A stretch of 64,000 nt of DNA, taken from assembly GCF_001460635.1 (NCBI RefSeq), contig NZ_LN907858.1, forward strand, positions 1,302,001 through 1,366,000, in the 5' to 3' direction. This document shows positions 7,568 through 16,306 of the stretch, one piece after another. The DNA is from Helicobacter typhlonius (GTDB lineage Bacteria > Campylobacterota > Campylobacteria > Campylobacterales > Helicobacteraceae). How positions within the stretch are numbered: the stretch's first letter is position 1; each line of letters opens with the position of its first letter. A program made the translations under genes and the position numbers. The notes under the pieces were generated by a model. The model ran no database searches. It saw nothing but the letters and a program-made list of their open reading frames with translations, and was not told where the DNA came from.

Positions 7568-9118
7568 TTACTCTACCACAAAGCTTTTCACACCAAAATA
7601 ATGCGCGTAAGTCGTATTAGGCCACTCATTTGGATTGTCTCCGGGATTGCCCCAATCGCCATAATTTTTATAAAATGAAGCAAAGGTAGAAGCACTCACT
7701 TTCACATCTTCTATGCCTTGAGCTTTTTGCGCTTGAATAGAATCTACCATATTGTTCCACTTTATACGCCCATCAATATATGCACTTAGCACAAAAATCC
7801 CATAAGCACAACATAAAGCAATGATTGATATTTGAATAATTTTTGCTATGCGCTCACTGCCTAAAGATTCCATAAACTGCTGATAGACAAAAACAATCAT
7901 TACAAATTCAATCAATACATAGCCAAGCTTAGCGCGTGATGGCAAACCTACTTGAATCGTAGTGCCTACAAGCAGACAAAAGAGTAAAAATGCAATGAAT
8001 AATTTAATAAAAAGCTTACACATTGCCTCATCATTTCTCTTATAATAAAAATAAGCAAATCCCACAAAAAAACACCCAGCAATGACAAAAGCAACAATGC
8101 CAATAAAATCACTTGCAAATGGTAAAAAATGCTTATGATTTTTTACCATTACAAAAAATACAACCACAGCAAAAATAAAAATTAAAGATATAAATTTTTT
8201 AGCCCTTTCTTTATAACATACAAAAAGGATTGACACTATGATTATCACAGGTAAATAACCAACAAACTTTGCATAAGTAATACTTAAATGTCGCATTTTC
8301 TCACCAAAACTCATCGCAATAATGTCTCTTAGTGTGTAAAAAGAATCCTTACCAAAAAGTTCCCACCATACAGCTACTCTTTTAGCGTGTCCGGGGCTTA
8401 GATAAAGCACAAACCAGCCAAGTGTAAAAGCCACAAGCCCAGCATAATACCACACAGGCAAATGCACTCTTTTATAGAGGGCATATATAAAAAATCCTAT
8501 ATGCACGATGATTGCCACAACACCTATCATTTCGCTACTCATACCAGCAATAAAACATAAAATCATAAAGAGAAGAGCTTTGCCTAGCTCTTTTACAACA
8601 TTTGATTTACAAATACCTTTAGAATCTTGCTCGAAAATATCTCCCCAAAATAAACGATAAGGGATAAAGCTACAAAGCAAGGCACAATACGCCCACAAAT
8701 AATTTAAACTCCCAGCAGCCCAAAGGAAAATCGAACCAAAAGCACTCTGAAACATTAGCACAAACATTAAAAGACTTAATATCACCACATCATTAAAATC
8801 GCGTGGCAATCGCCCAAATATAAAAACAAAAAATAAAAATACAAATCCCACGCCCATAAGGGTATTAAGAATCACAAAATAAACACTCGGTGCAAGAGCT
8901 CCCACACAAGCAGTTCTTAGCATTTCAAAGATTCTACCATTCCAATTCATATAGCTATGCCACGCACCGCTTAAGCCCTCACTCACTGCACCCAAATCAT
9001 CACTTTGCGTAGGAAAAAGCGCGTTTAAAACAAGAAAGAATCCGCCTATAAAGACAGAAAAAATAATTACGCTTTTAAGCCCCCCCCGAGCGAGCGCGTT
9101 ACGACTGATTATTTTCAT
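7568..9118 (-). CDS. DUF6056-like polytopic membrane protein, possible sugar transferase
   Basis: The 516-residue product has about twelve membrane helices. Its early periplasmic loop has QSDDLGAV followed by YMNWNGR, and a later segment has AAGSLNYLWAY, a combination typical of DUF6056 proteins, which sit in polysaccharide loci and resemble GT-C transferases. I infer, but cannot show, a role in adding sugars to a lipid-linked glycan. The start at 9118 is set by AAAGGAG; a longer frame opens 12 codons upstream. A G8 run (9080-9087) encodes Arg11-Gly13, so one-base slippage would end translation early. In this clone the frame is intact. Confidence 0.7.
   Translation of the reverse strand: MKIISRNALARGGLKSVIIFSVFIGGFFLVLNALFPTQSDDLGAVSEGLSGAWHSYMNWNGRIFEMLRTACVGALAPSVYFVILNTLMGVGFVFLFFVFIFGRLPRDFNDVVILSLLMFVLMFQSAFGSIFLWAAGSLNYLWAYCALLCSFIPYRLFWGDIFEQDSKGICKSNVVKELGKALLFMILCFIAGMSSEMIGVVAIIVHIGFFIYALYKRVHLPVWYYAGLVAFTLGWFVLYLSPGHAKRVAVWWELFGKDSFYTLRDIIAMSFGEKMRHLSITYAKFVGYLPVIIIVSILFVCYKERAKKFISLIFIFAVVVFFVMVKNHKHFLPFASDFIGIVAFVIAGCFFVGFAYFYYKRNDEAMCKLFIKLFIAFLLFCLLVGTTIQVGLPSRAKLGYVLIEFVMIVFVYQQFMESLGSERIAKIIQISIIALCCAYGIFVLSAYIDGRIKWNNMVDSIQAQKAQGIEDVKVSASTFASFYKNYGDWGNPGDNPNEWPNTTYAHYFGVKSFVVE
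9080..9087 (-). repeat. G8 tract inside the 5' end of the DUF6056-like gene
   Basis: Eight consecutive G on the coding strand at codons 11-13 of the gene starting at 9118. It is the shortest tract of the locus and leaves the frame open (ON). Seven or nine G would shift the frame near residue 13. Confidence 0.8.
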
Positions 9119-9155
9119 TTTCACTCCTTTATTAATTTTATTTAATGTATGCAAA

Positions 9156-9485
9156 CTACCGAATCTTAGGCGTTAAAACTATACTTGTTAAACCGCCCAA
9201 TTTCTCATATAATATTTTCACATCATAACTATCCAAAGCACATTCAAATTTCTCATTCACAACAAAGTCTATCTTATCATAAACAGACATTATAGAGGAT
9301 AAATCTTCACAAGATTCTATAAACATCACTTTTAAGTCCTTAGACAAATAAGGCATAATAAGCGAAACATAATAAGTAGAATTTTCAATCAATACAATTT
9401 GAGGAATCACCATATCTTTATACTCTTTAGTCAGTGTGAATCTATAACCTTGAAGCGTATCTATTTTTTGCTTATCAAATGGCAT
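9156..9485 (-). CDS. C-terminal periplasmic part of the phase-variable transferase upstream
   Basis: This 109-residue frame has no convincing ribosome-binding site of its own and lies just after the G14 tract that ends the 9512-11254 gene. With 12 or 15 G, the upstream frame runs without a stop through a hydrophobic stretch (VIIALWFIGS) straight into it, giving one protein of about 699 residues. The segment has alternating short strands and helices, as in the soluble C-terminal domains of GT-C membrane transferases. Taken alone it could pass for a small cytoplasmic protein, but the exact frame relation makes a separated C-terminus more likely. Confidence 0.6.
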   Translation of the reverse strand: MPFDKQKIDTLQGYRFTLTKEYKDMVIPQIVLIENSTYYVSLIMPYLSKDLKVMFIESCEDLSSIMSVYDKIDFVVNEKFECALDSYDVKILYEKLGGLTSIVLTPKIR

Positions 9486-9511
9486 TATACTTCCTATAAA
9501 CCATAAAGCTA

Positions 9512-11254
9512 TTATAACCCCCCCCCCCCCCGAACATATTGAGGAACAGAGTGAGATAGTAGATGATAAAGGCTCACCAACGCAAAGTTAAGCAAAAGGA
9601 ATAAAAGAGGAAAAATAGACATAATATAGCGCAAGTCTTTGTAGGGGGCTACAAAAATTACAACAAAAGCCCAAAGGAGTGCACAAATACCAAAAAGCAA
9701 AGCTATAAGTTGCGGATTCAAGCCAACATCATCACTCTTAAAATACACAAGAATTGCGGAGCGATATTTTAGGGCATATACACAGGCTAGACATAAACCA
9801 AAAAGGCCAAAAATAACCACACTATACGAGAGATAATGAGTGAATATGTCAAAAAATTGAGTGCATATTTGATAAAAATTTTCTATCACATACTCTAAAC
9901 TTAGCTTATCTCCTACTTCCTTGCCCCTACCTCCAACAAAACCAGAGAAATAATTAGGATACAAAAGCTTAGATAAAAGCAATGAATATATAAAAGTAGT
10001 AGCAAAAAAGAGTTTATCTTTATATGCCTTTGCACGATATGCCCATAGAGTCGCTAAAAAGTAAATCATCACTACAAATATAAGAGCAAAATATCCGCTT
10101 AAGAGTGCAAAAGCTGTGCAAATAGCTAAAATCAACACTTCATATGACAATAGCCTTACACAAACAAAAAGCACACAGCCTATTACATATACAAGCACAA
10201 GCATCACATAAAGCTTATATGATATGTGAAGTGTGTAGGCGATATTGCCTATGATTTCACCTTTTTGTATGTCTTTGGTGCTATCAAATTGCAAATAACG
10301 GGGATTCTTATCTTGATGAATAGGAGGAGATAAAACCTGAGAAGTAAATTTCATAGAATCTAGCATAGGCTCTATAACAATATAAGGACTATGGTCTCTA
10401 AAAATAGAGCTTGAAAAGAGCATTTTACCCTCTATCTTATAATGAATCTCTTTTGTCTCTATGTTTGATTCTGTATTTATTTCTATATTGTGAGCCACCA
10501 CTTGTGCATATCGTATCTCATTGGTAAAAAACCTTAATGCAAAACAAAATCCAAAGGCAAAAATGATACATATACTCCATATTTTTATGTATTTTTTTAG
10601 CTTGAGCGCAAAATCTTTATTATCTAAAAAAGGTATATTAAATGATGTGTTTTTAAAAGATTGTAATATCCTCACAAAAACATAGCAAAGCAGTAAAAAA
10701 CTCATCTCTTGCAGGGCATAGGGTCTCAAAAAAAGAGTATTATTTATGCTCGCAGGATTTAAAAAGGCTAAAGCCAAAAAGTATAAAAGAAAATAATTAA
10801 AGCCAAATAACCGCACATAAAGCATAAATGCCAAAACAAAAGAGCAAGTAAAAAAGACAAAATTAAGGCTAATGCCCCGATAAAAAGTCTGTTTTAAATC
10901 AGTATGAATAAAGCCAATATGCCACAAACGCAAAAGAGAATAGTATAAATTTGTATGTGGGTCATCGCGATTATTAACATATAGTTTTTTCACATCACTT
11001 AATGCGCCACTCAATGAGCTATCATTCCATAATGTCATATGTTGCAACTGCTTAGCAGTATAGATTTTATGTGGCTCAAAATTTTTGCCCCAGCCATATT
11101 CATTGTATTCGGATAACACAATGGAGAGTATTTCATCCATATGCGCTACTTGCTTAAATTCTAAAAAATAAAGCCTCAAGCCAAAAGCCACACAAAAGAC
11201 AAAAAATGCTAAAAAAGCAATGATTTTTACTTGACTTAGAATTTTTTGCTGCAT
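9512..11254 (-). CDS. GT-C-type membrane glycosyltransferase, truncated in this phase
   Basis: The current frame gives 580 residues with about ten to twelve membrane helices. After helix 1 comes a periplasmic loop with HMDE, resembling the acidic active-site loop of RgtA/ArnT-like GT-C transferases that use polyprenyl-phosphate sugars. A larger loop of about 100 residues follows near 245-340. AAAGG precedes the ATG at 11254, which overlaps the end of the GT2 gene by 19 bases. The last residues (four Gly then Leu) come from a G14 run followed by TAA. A change to 12 or 15 G would add the 9156-9485 segment. The donor and acceptor are unknown. Confidence 0.72.
   Translation of the reverse strand: MQQKILSQVKIIAFLAFFVFCVAFGLRLYFLEFKQVAHMDEILSIVLSEYNEYGWGKNFEPHKIYTAKQLQHMTLWNDSSLSGALSDVKKLYVNNRDDPHTNLYYSLLRLWHIGFIHTDLKQTFYRGISLNFVFFTCSFVLAFMLYVRLFGFNYFLLYFLALAFLNPASINNTLFLRPYALQEMSFLLLCYVFVRILQSFKNTSFNIPFLDNKDFALKLKKYIKIWSICIIFAFGFCFALRFFTNEIRYAQVVAHNIEINTESNIETKEIHYKIEGKMLFSSSIFRDHSPYIVIEPMLDSMKFTSQVLSPPIHQDKNPRYLQFDSTKDIQKGEIIGNIAYTLHISYKLYVMLVLVYVIGCVLFVCVRLLSYEVLILAICTAFALLSGYFALIFVVMIYFLATLWAYRAKAYKDKLFFATTFIYSLLLSKLLYPNYFSGFVGGRGKEVGDKLSLEYVIENFYQICTQFFDIFTHYLSYSVVIFGLFGLCLACVYALKYRSAILVYFKSDDVGLNPQLIALLFGICALLWAFVVIFVAPYKDLRYIMSIFPLLFLLLNFALVSLYHLLSHSVPQYVRGGGGL
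9518..9531 (-). repeat. G14 tract, 3' contingency switch of the GT-C gene
   Basis: Fourteen G on the coding strand end the 580-residue frame two codons before a stop. The downstream frame at 9156-9485 is offset by one base, so adding one or removing two G joins them. This is the longest tract in the window. Confidence 0.85.
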
Positions 11255-12307
11255 TCTTTACCTTTATGAAAATCCTGCACGTTATCTTTTAGCTCATCAT
11301 TTCTTGTATCCTCGCTCATATCTCGTGCGATATAATGTGGGCGAGATTTTACTTGCTCATAGATTCTTGCGATATACTCGCCAATAACACCAAGTATGAT
11401 AAGCTGAACTCCACCCAAAAAGGCTATCCACGCTACAAGTGAAGTCCAACCAGCCACAGCATTGTGAAAAATAAGTGTGCTTATCACTGCATAACACCCA
11501 TAGCCCAAACTTAGCGCACTCATCACAAAGCCCAACACAAAAGCCACGCGTAAAGGCATAGTGCTAAAGCTAATAAAGCCCTCAATGGCATATTTAAAAA
11601 GTTTCCAAAAGCTCCAGCCACTATTACCCTGTGTGCGTGGAATATACTCATATTCTAAGCCAATTTTTTTAAAGCCAACCCATTCAAACATTGCCTTTGA
11701 AAAACGATGATACTCACTCATACTCAAAAGGGCATTCACAACTTGCCTATCCATAAGGCGAAAATCTCTCACGCCAGATTCTAAATGCACTTGCGAAATG
11801 AGATTGCTTAAAATATAAAATCCCTCGCTAAGCTTAGCCCTTATAAAACTCTCTCCCGCACGAGAGATTCGTCTTGCATATATAATGTCTGCTTCCTTAT
11901 CCTGCCATTTTTTATACATTTCAAGCAGCATCGTCGGTGGGTCTTGTAAATCCGCGTCAATAAGTGCTACACAGTCGCCCTTACTTGCTTGCAATCCAGC
12001 ATATATGGCACTTTCTTTACCAAAATTGCGTGAGAAATCAATAATTTTTATTTTGCATTGAGCGGGGGGGGGGGATAGAAAGAAAAGCAGAATCTTGAAT
12101 ATCGCAACTGCCCTCTTGTGCATTTTGCAAAGAACGAAGTATTTGCAATGTGTTATCACTACTTCCATCATTAACAAAAATGAGTTCAAATACACTTTGA
12201 GAATATGTTTTTGAAATATCCTCAAAAACTGCAAAAATATTCTTACAAAATGAAAGTAAACTATCTGCCTCATTATAGCAAGGCACGATAAGAGAAAGCT
12301 TTGCCAC
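11236..12307 (-). CDS. GT2 polyprenyl-phosphate glycosyltransferase (GtrB/ArnC-like), frameshifted OFF
   Basis: The real N-terminus is in one frame (12307, LSLIVPCYNEAD, then NDGSSDNT) and the rest in another (from IIDFSRNFGKES, then DADLQDPP, ending with two membrane helices). The two frames meet at a C11 tract at 12064-12074. With 10 or 13 C they form one protein of about 356 residues, the normal length for DPM1/GtrB/ArnC-type enzymes that load a sugar onto undecaprenyl phosphate. As sequenced, translation from 12307 stops after 89 residues. An alternative upstream start for the long frame would yield an N-terminus foreign to the family. The 3' end overlaps the next gene by 19 bases. Confidence 0.85.
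12064..12074 (-). repeat. C11 tract in the GT2 gene
   Basis: Eleven C on the coding strand (G on the plus strand) lie between the NDGSS motif region and the SRNFGKES region of the GT2 gene. The frame N-terminal to the tract ends soon after it; removing one or adding two C restores the full frame. Confidence 0.88.
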
Positions 12308-12348
12308 TTCATTCCTTTAAACAAAATGAGGCGTATTATAACACATTA

Positions 12349-14038
12349 TCAACGCACTCGCAATACATAAAAATGCAGAGGTAGAGCATATACGTTTTGT
12401 GAAAGTATCACATCACCTTGTGTTAGTCCTAAAAATTGCAATGTGGCTTTCAAAAAAGTTTTAAGTCCAAGTAATGGCACATTATAGCCCTGCTCTGCGC
12501 TAAAAAGCAACTCATATTTTTCGTTTAAAGATTCTAAATCAAAATTATATGCACTATAAGGGGTTGCAATCACCAAATCTCCACTTTGTTTAGCAATAGC
12601 CTCATTGTTTTGAAACACACTCCAATGTGCATTACCATTAAATCTATCCACAAAGCGCGAATCGACAGCATCGCTTGAATACAAATCAAAATCTTGCGCC
12701 CCATAATATGTAAGCCACTTACCAAAGCTATGATAAACCTCTACATAGCTTACCCTATCCACGCCCTCAAGGAAGATTCTATTATGCGGGTGATTATGTG
12801 TATAATCACTCACAAAGCTAAGTGTGGCTTGAAAATTTGGCGGGACAAATTTATAATGCGCCCATATATACGCAGATACAAAAAGTGTATTTCCCACAAA
12901 CATAAAAGCACAGAGTGCAAGAATCACTTTATACCATTTATGCTGCCACCATAAAAGAAAACTCGCACCAATGACAATAAGGGTAAATACATACGCAGGT
13001 AAAAGATAATGATGAGAGGAAAGCTTGAGCACCGCATATTCACAAAGCAAAATCGCACTGCTCCAAATACTCGCATCAAGCAGGGGGATAAAGGGTTGCT
13101 TTTTGATAAGCACCGCATAGATTCTATATATTAATGCACTAAAGATTATCCCACACAAAAAAGGTTCATTGCATAGATATGTAAAAAGAGATTTAGCAAA
13201 GGTAAGAAGCGCGCTATAAGGCGTATCTCCATAGAATCCTGAATCTTGTTTTTGTAATAAAACAACAAAAACATATACAACAAACCATACAATCGTGCTA
13301 AGAATAAGCCCCATATCAAAAAGCTTTATATGAATCTTACACTTTGTATGTGAAAAATACACACAAAAAAGATGCACGAATGCAAAAGCTATTATCATCG
13401 CAAAAGTCGTTTCTTTATAATACAAAGACACATTAGCACAGATTAAACCAACAAGAAGCATAAGGCTAGAAGTGCGTGTATTTTTGGATTCCAATACAAA
13501 AGCATAGCTCATAAGAAAAAGACTCAAAAATACAAACTCCATACGCTCTGGCACAAAAAGCCTAAGCCACGAACCAATAAAACTAGGAGAAAGAAGCAAA
13601 AGCACAAGAAGTATATCCACTACATAGGGGACTTTCTGCATAGCATATGCTTTATGTGAATGCGAAGTAGATTCTAAAATATGCGCGATAAAAATCCTCA
13701 TCGCATAGCGCAAAGCAAAAATCACCACAAACACACATAAGGCATTAAAAGTATAAAATACTGCTGCTTTTACGCCAAAAGCCGCTGATAGTAGATTTAG
13801 CTCTTGCCCATCAAGCGGAAAGAATCTGCCAATATTTGGCTGAATAAAAAAACCTATATTTTGTCCTACAAGAAGTGTTTGTGTAAGTATGTGGTCATCT
13901 ATAACACTAAAAGCCGAGTGATACATTATCAAAAACGCATACAAACATACAAAAAGAAAAAAGCCTATATGCCACCATAAAGGAGCTTTAGCTAATAAGT
14001 TGCCCCCCCCCCCCGATACTGATTTGCAACATACTCAT
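12349..14038 (-). CDS. Polytopic membrane protein, GT-C-like, phase OFF at its 5' end
   Basis: The body is a 531-residue frame with about ten membrane helices and a soluble C-terminal part of about 150 residues. That frame has no ATG with a ribosome-binding site. Upstream, an ATG at 14038 with AAGGAG opens a frame that stops 17 codons later, just past a G12 tract. With 11 or 14 G it runs into the long frame, giving about 562 residues and adding a first membrane helix (residues near ALWWHIGFFLFV). The early VIDDH motif resembles acidic GT-C loops. I infer a sugar transferase of the outer-leaflet kind; no family is certain. Confidence 0.7.
14003..14014 (-). repeat. G12 tract at the start of the 12349-14038 gene
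   Basis: Twelve G on the coding strand follow the eight codons after the ATG at 14038. In the present number the frame ends at TAA shortly after. Eleven or fourteen G would open the 562-codon frame. Confidence 0.87.
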
Positions 14039-14117
14039 CGCTACTCCTTATGAAAATGTCTTTAGCAAAATTATGAGAGCGTGAGTATAATGCAAAGATT
14101 CTTAGAATCTTATTTGG

Positions 14118-15155
14118 CTATAAATTTTTGCGTGGATTTGCAATGTCTTCTATGAAATATCTCGGTCGGTGCTTTGATTCTGCGTAAATCTTGCCAATAT
14201 ATTCGCCGATAACACCAAGGCTCAAAAGCTGAATCCCGCTAAAAAAGCAAAGCGGTATCATCGTGGAAGCCCAGCCATACATAACGCCACTTGTAAAAAG
14301 CTTGACATAAAGCACCCAAGCACCAAGCCCAATGGAAAGCAAGAAAAACACCACGCCTAGCACACTCACAAGCCGCAATGGCGTAACACTAAAGCTTGTA
14401 ATGCCATTCCACGCAAAAGAAAGCATTTTCATTAAAGGATATTTGCTCTCTCCTGCAAATCGCTCCAGCCTATCGTATTCCACCACATCGCTTTTAAAGC
14501 CAAGTAATGGCACAATGCCACGCAAAAAGAGATTGACTTCATTAAAGTTAAGAAGTGATTTGATAGCTCTTGCAGAAAGCAGCCGATAATCAGCGTGATT
14601 GTAGGTGATTTTTACACCCATTAATGCCATTAATTTATAGAATCCAAGTGCGGTATATTTTTTGAAAAAGCTATCTGTATCACGCTTTTTTCTTACCCCA
14701 TAAATCACCTCTGCACCTGCTTTTGCCTTTCTCACAAATTCATCAATCACCGAAATATCATCTTGCAAATCACAATCTATGCTAATGGCACAATCGCTTT
14801 TGTCCGCCACATATTCTAATCCCGCTAAAAGCGCGTTTTGATGTCCATAGTTGCGTGAGAGTTTAATTGCGCTTATTGCTATATATTCTGTTTTGCCTAC
14901 TTGAGGTTGTGAGGCTTTAGAATCTATATCTGTGCTAAGCTGCTGTGTAGATTCTAATCTCATAGTATCGCGCGAAATATCTTGCAAAATCTCCCAAGTC
15001 TTATCCTTGCTTCCATCATCAATAAAGCAAATAAAACTCTCACGCGCAATCTCACCTTGCTTTACCAACTCTCCAAGCACAAGCTGTAGCTCTCTGCAAG
15101 TTTGCAATATCACCGCTTCTTCATTATGCGCAGGAATTACGATAGCAAGACGCAT
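14118..15155 (-). CDS. GT2 polyprenyl-phosphate glycosyltransferase (GtrB/DPM1-like)
   Basis: This 345-residue protein carries the GT-A opening RLAIVIPAHNEE, a FIDDGSKDKT loop, the metal site SIDCDLQDD and two C-terminal membrane helices ending in a VIGEYIGKIY segment, the standard GtrB/ArnC plan. It makes an undecaprenyl-phosphate sugar on the cytoplasmic face. Between the first two motifs there is an insertion of about 20 residues rich in Ser/Thr/Gln. I prefer the ATG at 15155 over a GTG nine codons upstream because the family motif starts immediately after it and GAGGGGG lies at a workable distance. Its ATG overlaps the stop (TAATG) of a cryptic upstream frame. Confidence 0.88.
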   Translation of the reverse strand: MRLAIVIPAHNEEAVILQTCRELQLVLGELVKQGEIARESFICFIDDGSKDKTWEILQDISRDTMRLESTQQLSTDIDSKASQPQVGKTEYIAISAIKLSRNYGHQNALLAGLEYVADKSDCAISIDCDLQDDISVIDEFVRKAKAGAEVIYGVRKKRDTDSFFKKYTALGFYKLMALMGVKITYNHADYRLLSARAIKSLLNFNEVNLFLRGIVPLLGFKSDVVEYDRLERFAGESKYPLMKMLSFAWNGITSFSVTPLRLVSVLGVVFFLLSIGLGAWVLYVKLFTSGVMYGWASTMIPLCFFSGIQLLSLGVIGEYIGKIYAESKHRPRYFIEDIANPRKNL

Positions 15156-15182
15156 TACACACCCCCTCGCACGACAAAACAC

Positions 15183-15534
15183 AATAAAGACATTAACAAA
15201 AATAAGGCAAAAAAGCCAAACGCACTAAAAAATGATAAATGTGTTAATAAAAATAAAGAAACAAAAAAGGAGTTAATTTTTAGCGGGGGGGGGGGCAAAC
15301 ACAAGATTAGTCAAGGGAGAAAAGAGGCATTGTATAGTTTTTATAGATTTTATAGAATCTGCGCTTTGCAAAGAAATAAGATTCACAAAAAAAGCAAATT
15401 TTAAATGTAAAGTTTTAGCGTGTTTTACTCGTGTATATATCCTCTGCACTTTCTACCTTTATATTTTCTTAGCTTGAGGCTTTAAAGTCGTGGATTCTAA
15501 TACCTTTGGGCTTAGAATCTTCTAAAGCCATTGC
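15183..15534 (-). other. 352-base region with a C11/G11 tract and a cryptic frame
   Basis: No convincing intact gene lies here. On the minus strand a hydrophobic frame of about 45 codons follows the tract and ends in TAATG over the GT2 start. If the tract were 10 or 13 C, the frame would extend upstream for roughly 50 more codons to a possible GTG. On the plus strand there is an AAGGAG followed by the tract but no standard start codon. It may be a decayed or switched-off small membrane gene. Confidence 0.35.
15285..15295 (-). repeat. C11 tract upstream of the GT2 gene
   Basis: Eleven C on the minus strand (G on the plus strand). The host gene is unclear, but the tract has the same make-up as the others of the locus and lies 130 bases before the GT2 start in the direction of transcription. 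Confidence 0.75.
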
Positions 15535-16095
15535 TTAGGATTTGTCATCATATCTCACATAATCCTTTTTAATCAGCAAAAGGAGAAAATAATTAAATCC
15601 GCCGTGGCAAAGTGTGCATACCCATAAAGATTCACTCATCTCATACAAAAATCCCAAAAGCAGCCCCTGCGCGCATACTTCAAGCAACATAAGCGGTTTT
15701 TTGTAATACGAAAAATGCACGAGTGTAAAAAGAATAGTTGCAAGAATAAGTCCAAAATGATATTGTAAAACCCCTCGAAAAATCAGCTCCTCCGCCAAGG
15801 CGTTGATAAGAAAAAATGGCACCATAAAATACATATTTGCGCTTTTTGCAAAGATAAATACATTTTCATCATATATTTTATGGCACGGAAACTGCAAAAA
15901 TATCCACATTATCACAGACGCCATTACAAACCCAAAGCAGAGCCAGAGCAGACTTTGAAGTGAAAGGATAAAGGGATAGAGTCCCACAAGCTCCCCATTT
16001 AAGCGAAAAATTGCAAAATAATATACCGCGCACGCAAAAACCAACAAACACAGAGAAAGCCCCGCCTGTATCGCTATGGATTTATACTCACTCAC
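15535..16095 (-). CDS. CPBP family intramembrane metalloprotease
   Basis: At 186 residues it is a short member of the CAAX protease/bacteriocin-processing (CPBP) family. The conserved motifs are present in order within its membrane helices: EELIFRG with the paired Glu and the Arg, then LVHFSYY, and HGGFN near the C-terminus. These supply the metal-binding and catalytic residues. Bacterial members cleave peptides or protect against bacteriocins, but the substrate is unknown. The start is GTG at 16095, with AAAGGG five bases upstream, right behind an A13 run on the coding strand. Confidence 0.82.
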   Translation of the reverse strand: MSEYKSIAIQAGLSLCLLVFACAVYYFAIFRLNGELVGLYPFILSLQSLLWLCFGFVMASVIMWIFLQFPCHKIYDENVFIFAKSANMYFMVPFFLINALAEELIFRGVLQYHFGLILATILFTLVHFSYYKKPLMLLEVCAQGLLLGFLYEMSESLWVCTLCHGGFNYFLLLLIKKDYVRYDDKS

Positions 16096-16103
16096 ACAAA
16101 CCC

Positions 16104-16116
16104 TTTTTTTTTTTTT
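16104..16116 (-). repeat. A13 tract before the CPBP protease ribosome-binding site
   Basis: Thirteen A on the coding strand (T on the plus strand) end directly at the GGG of the ribosome-binding site. Length changes would alter the leader, not the protein. Confidence 0.7.
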
Positions 16117-16306
16117 ATTATTTTTTGCTTTAATAAATATTCTCTATCTGCATTTGAAGCACATTGCGCTTCAAATGCCATTATTGGCGTAATTTATTAT
16201 TTATGATTTTCACATTTTTGGGTAAATTTTAGAATCTAGCTCTTATGCTTACGCAAACATACACCTTCATATAAACGCACATTTATGCAAAGATTCTATA
16301 AAATTC

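Noticed and set aside
12308-12324. Longest-frame N-terminus of the GT2 gene upstream of 12307
   Set aside because: The family motifs in the N-terminal half are in the other frame, beginning at 12307; the longest frame there encodes unrelated residues until the C tract.
15102-15404. Plus-strand frame across the G11 tract
   Set aside because: It is antisense to the GT2 start, has no start codon at the AAGGAG site and gives a Lys-rich sequence unlike any gene.
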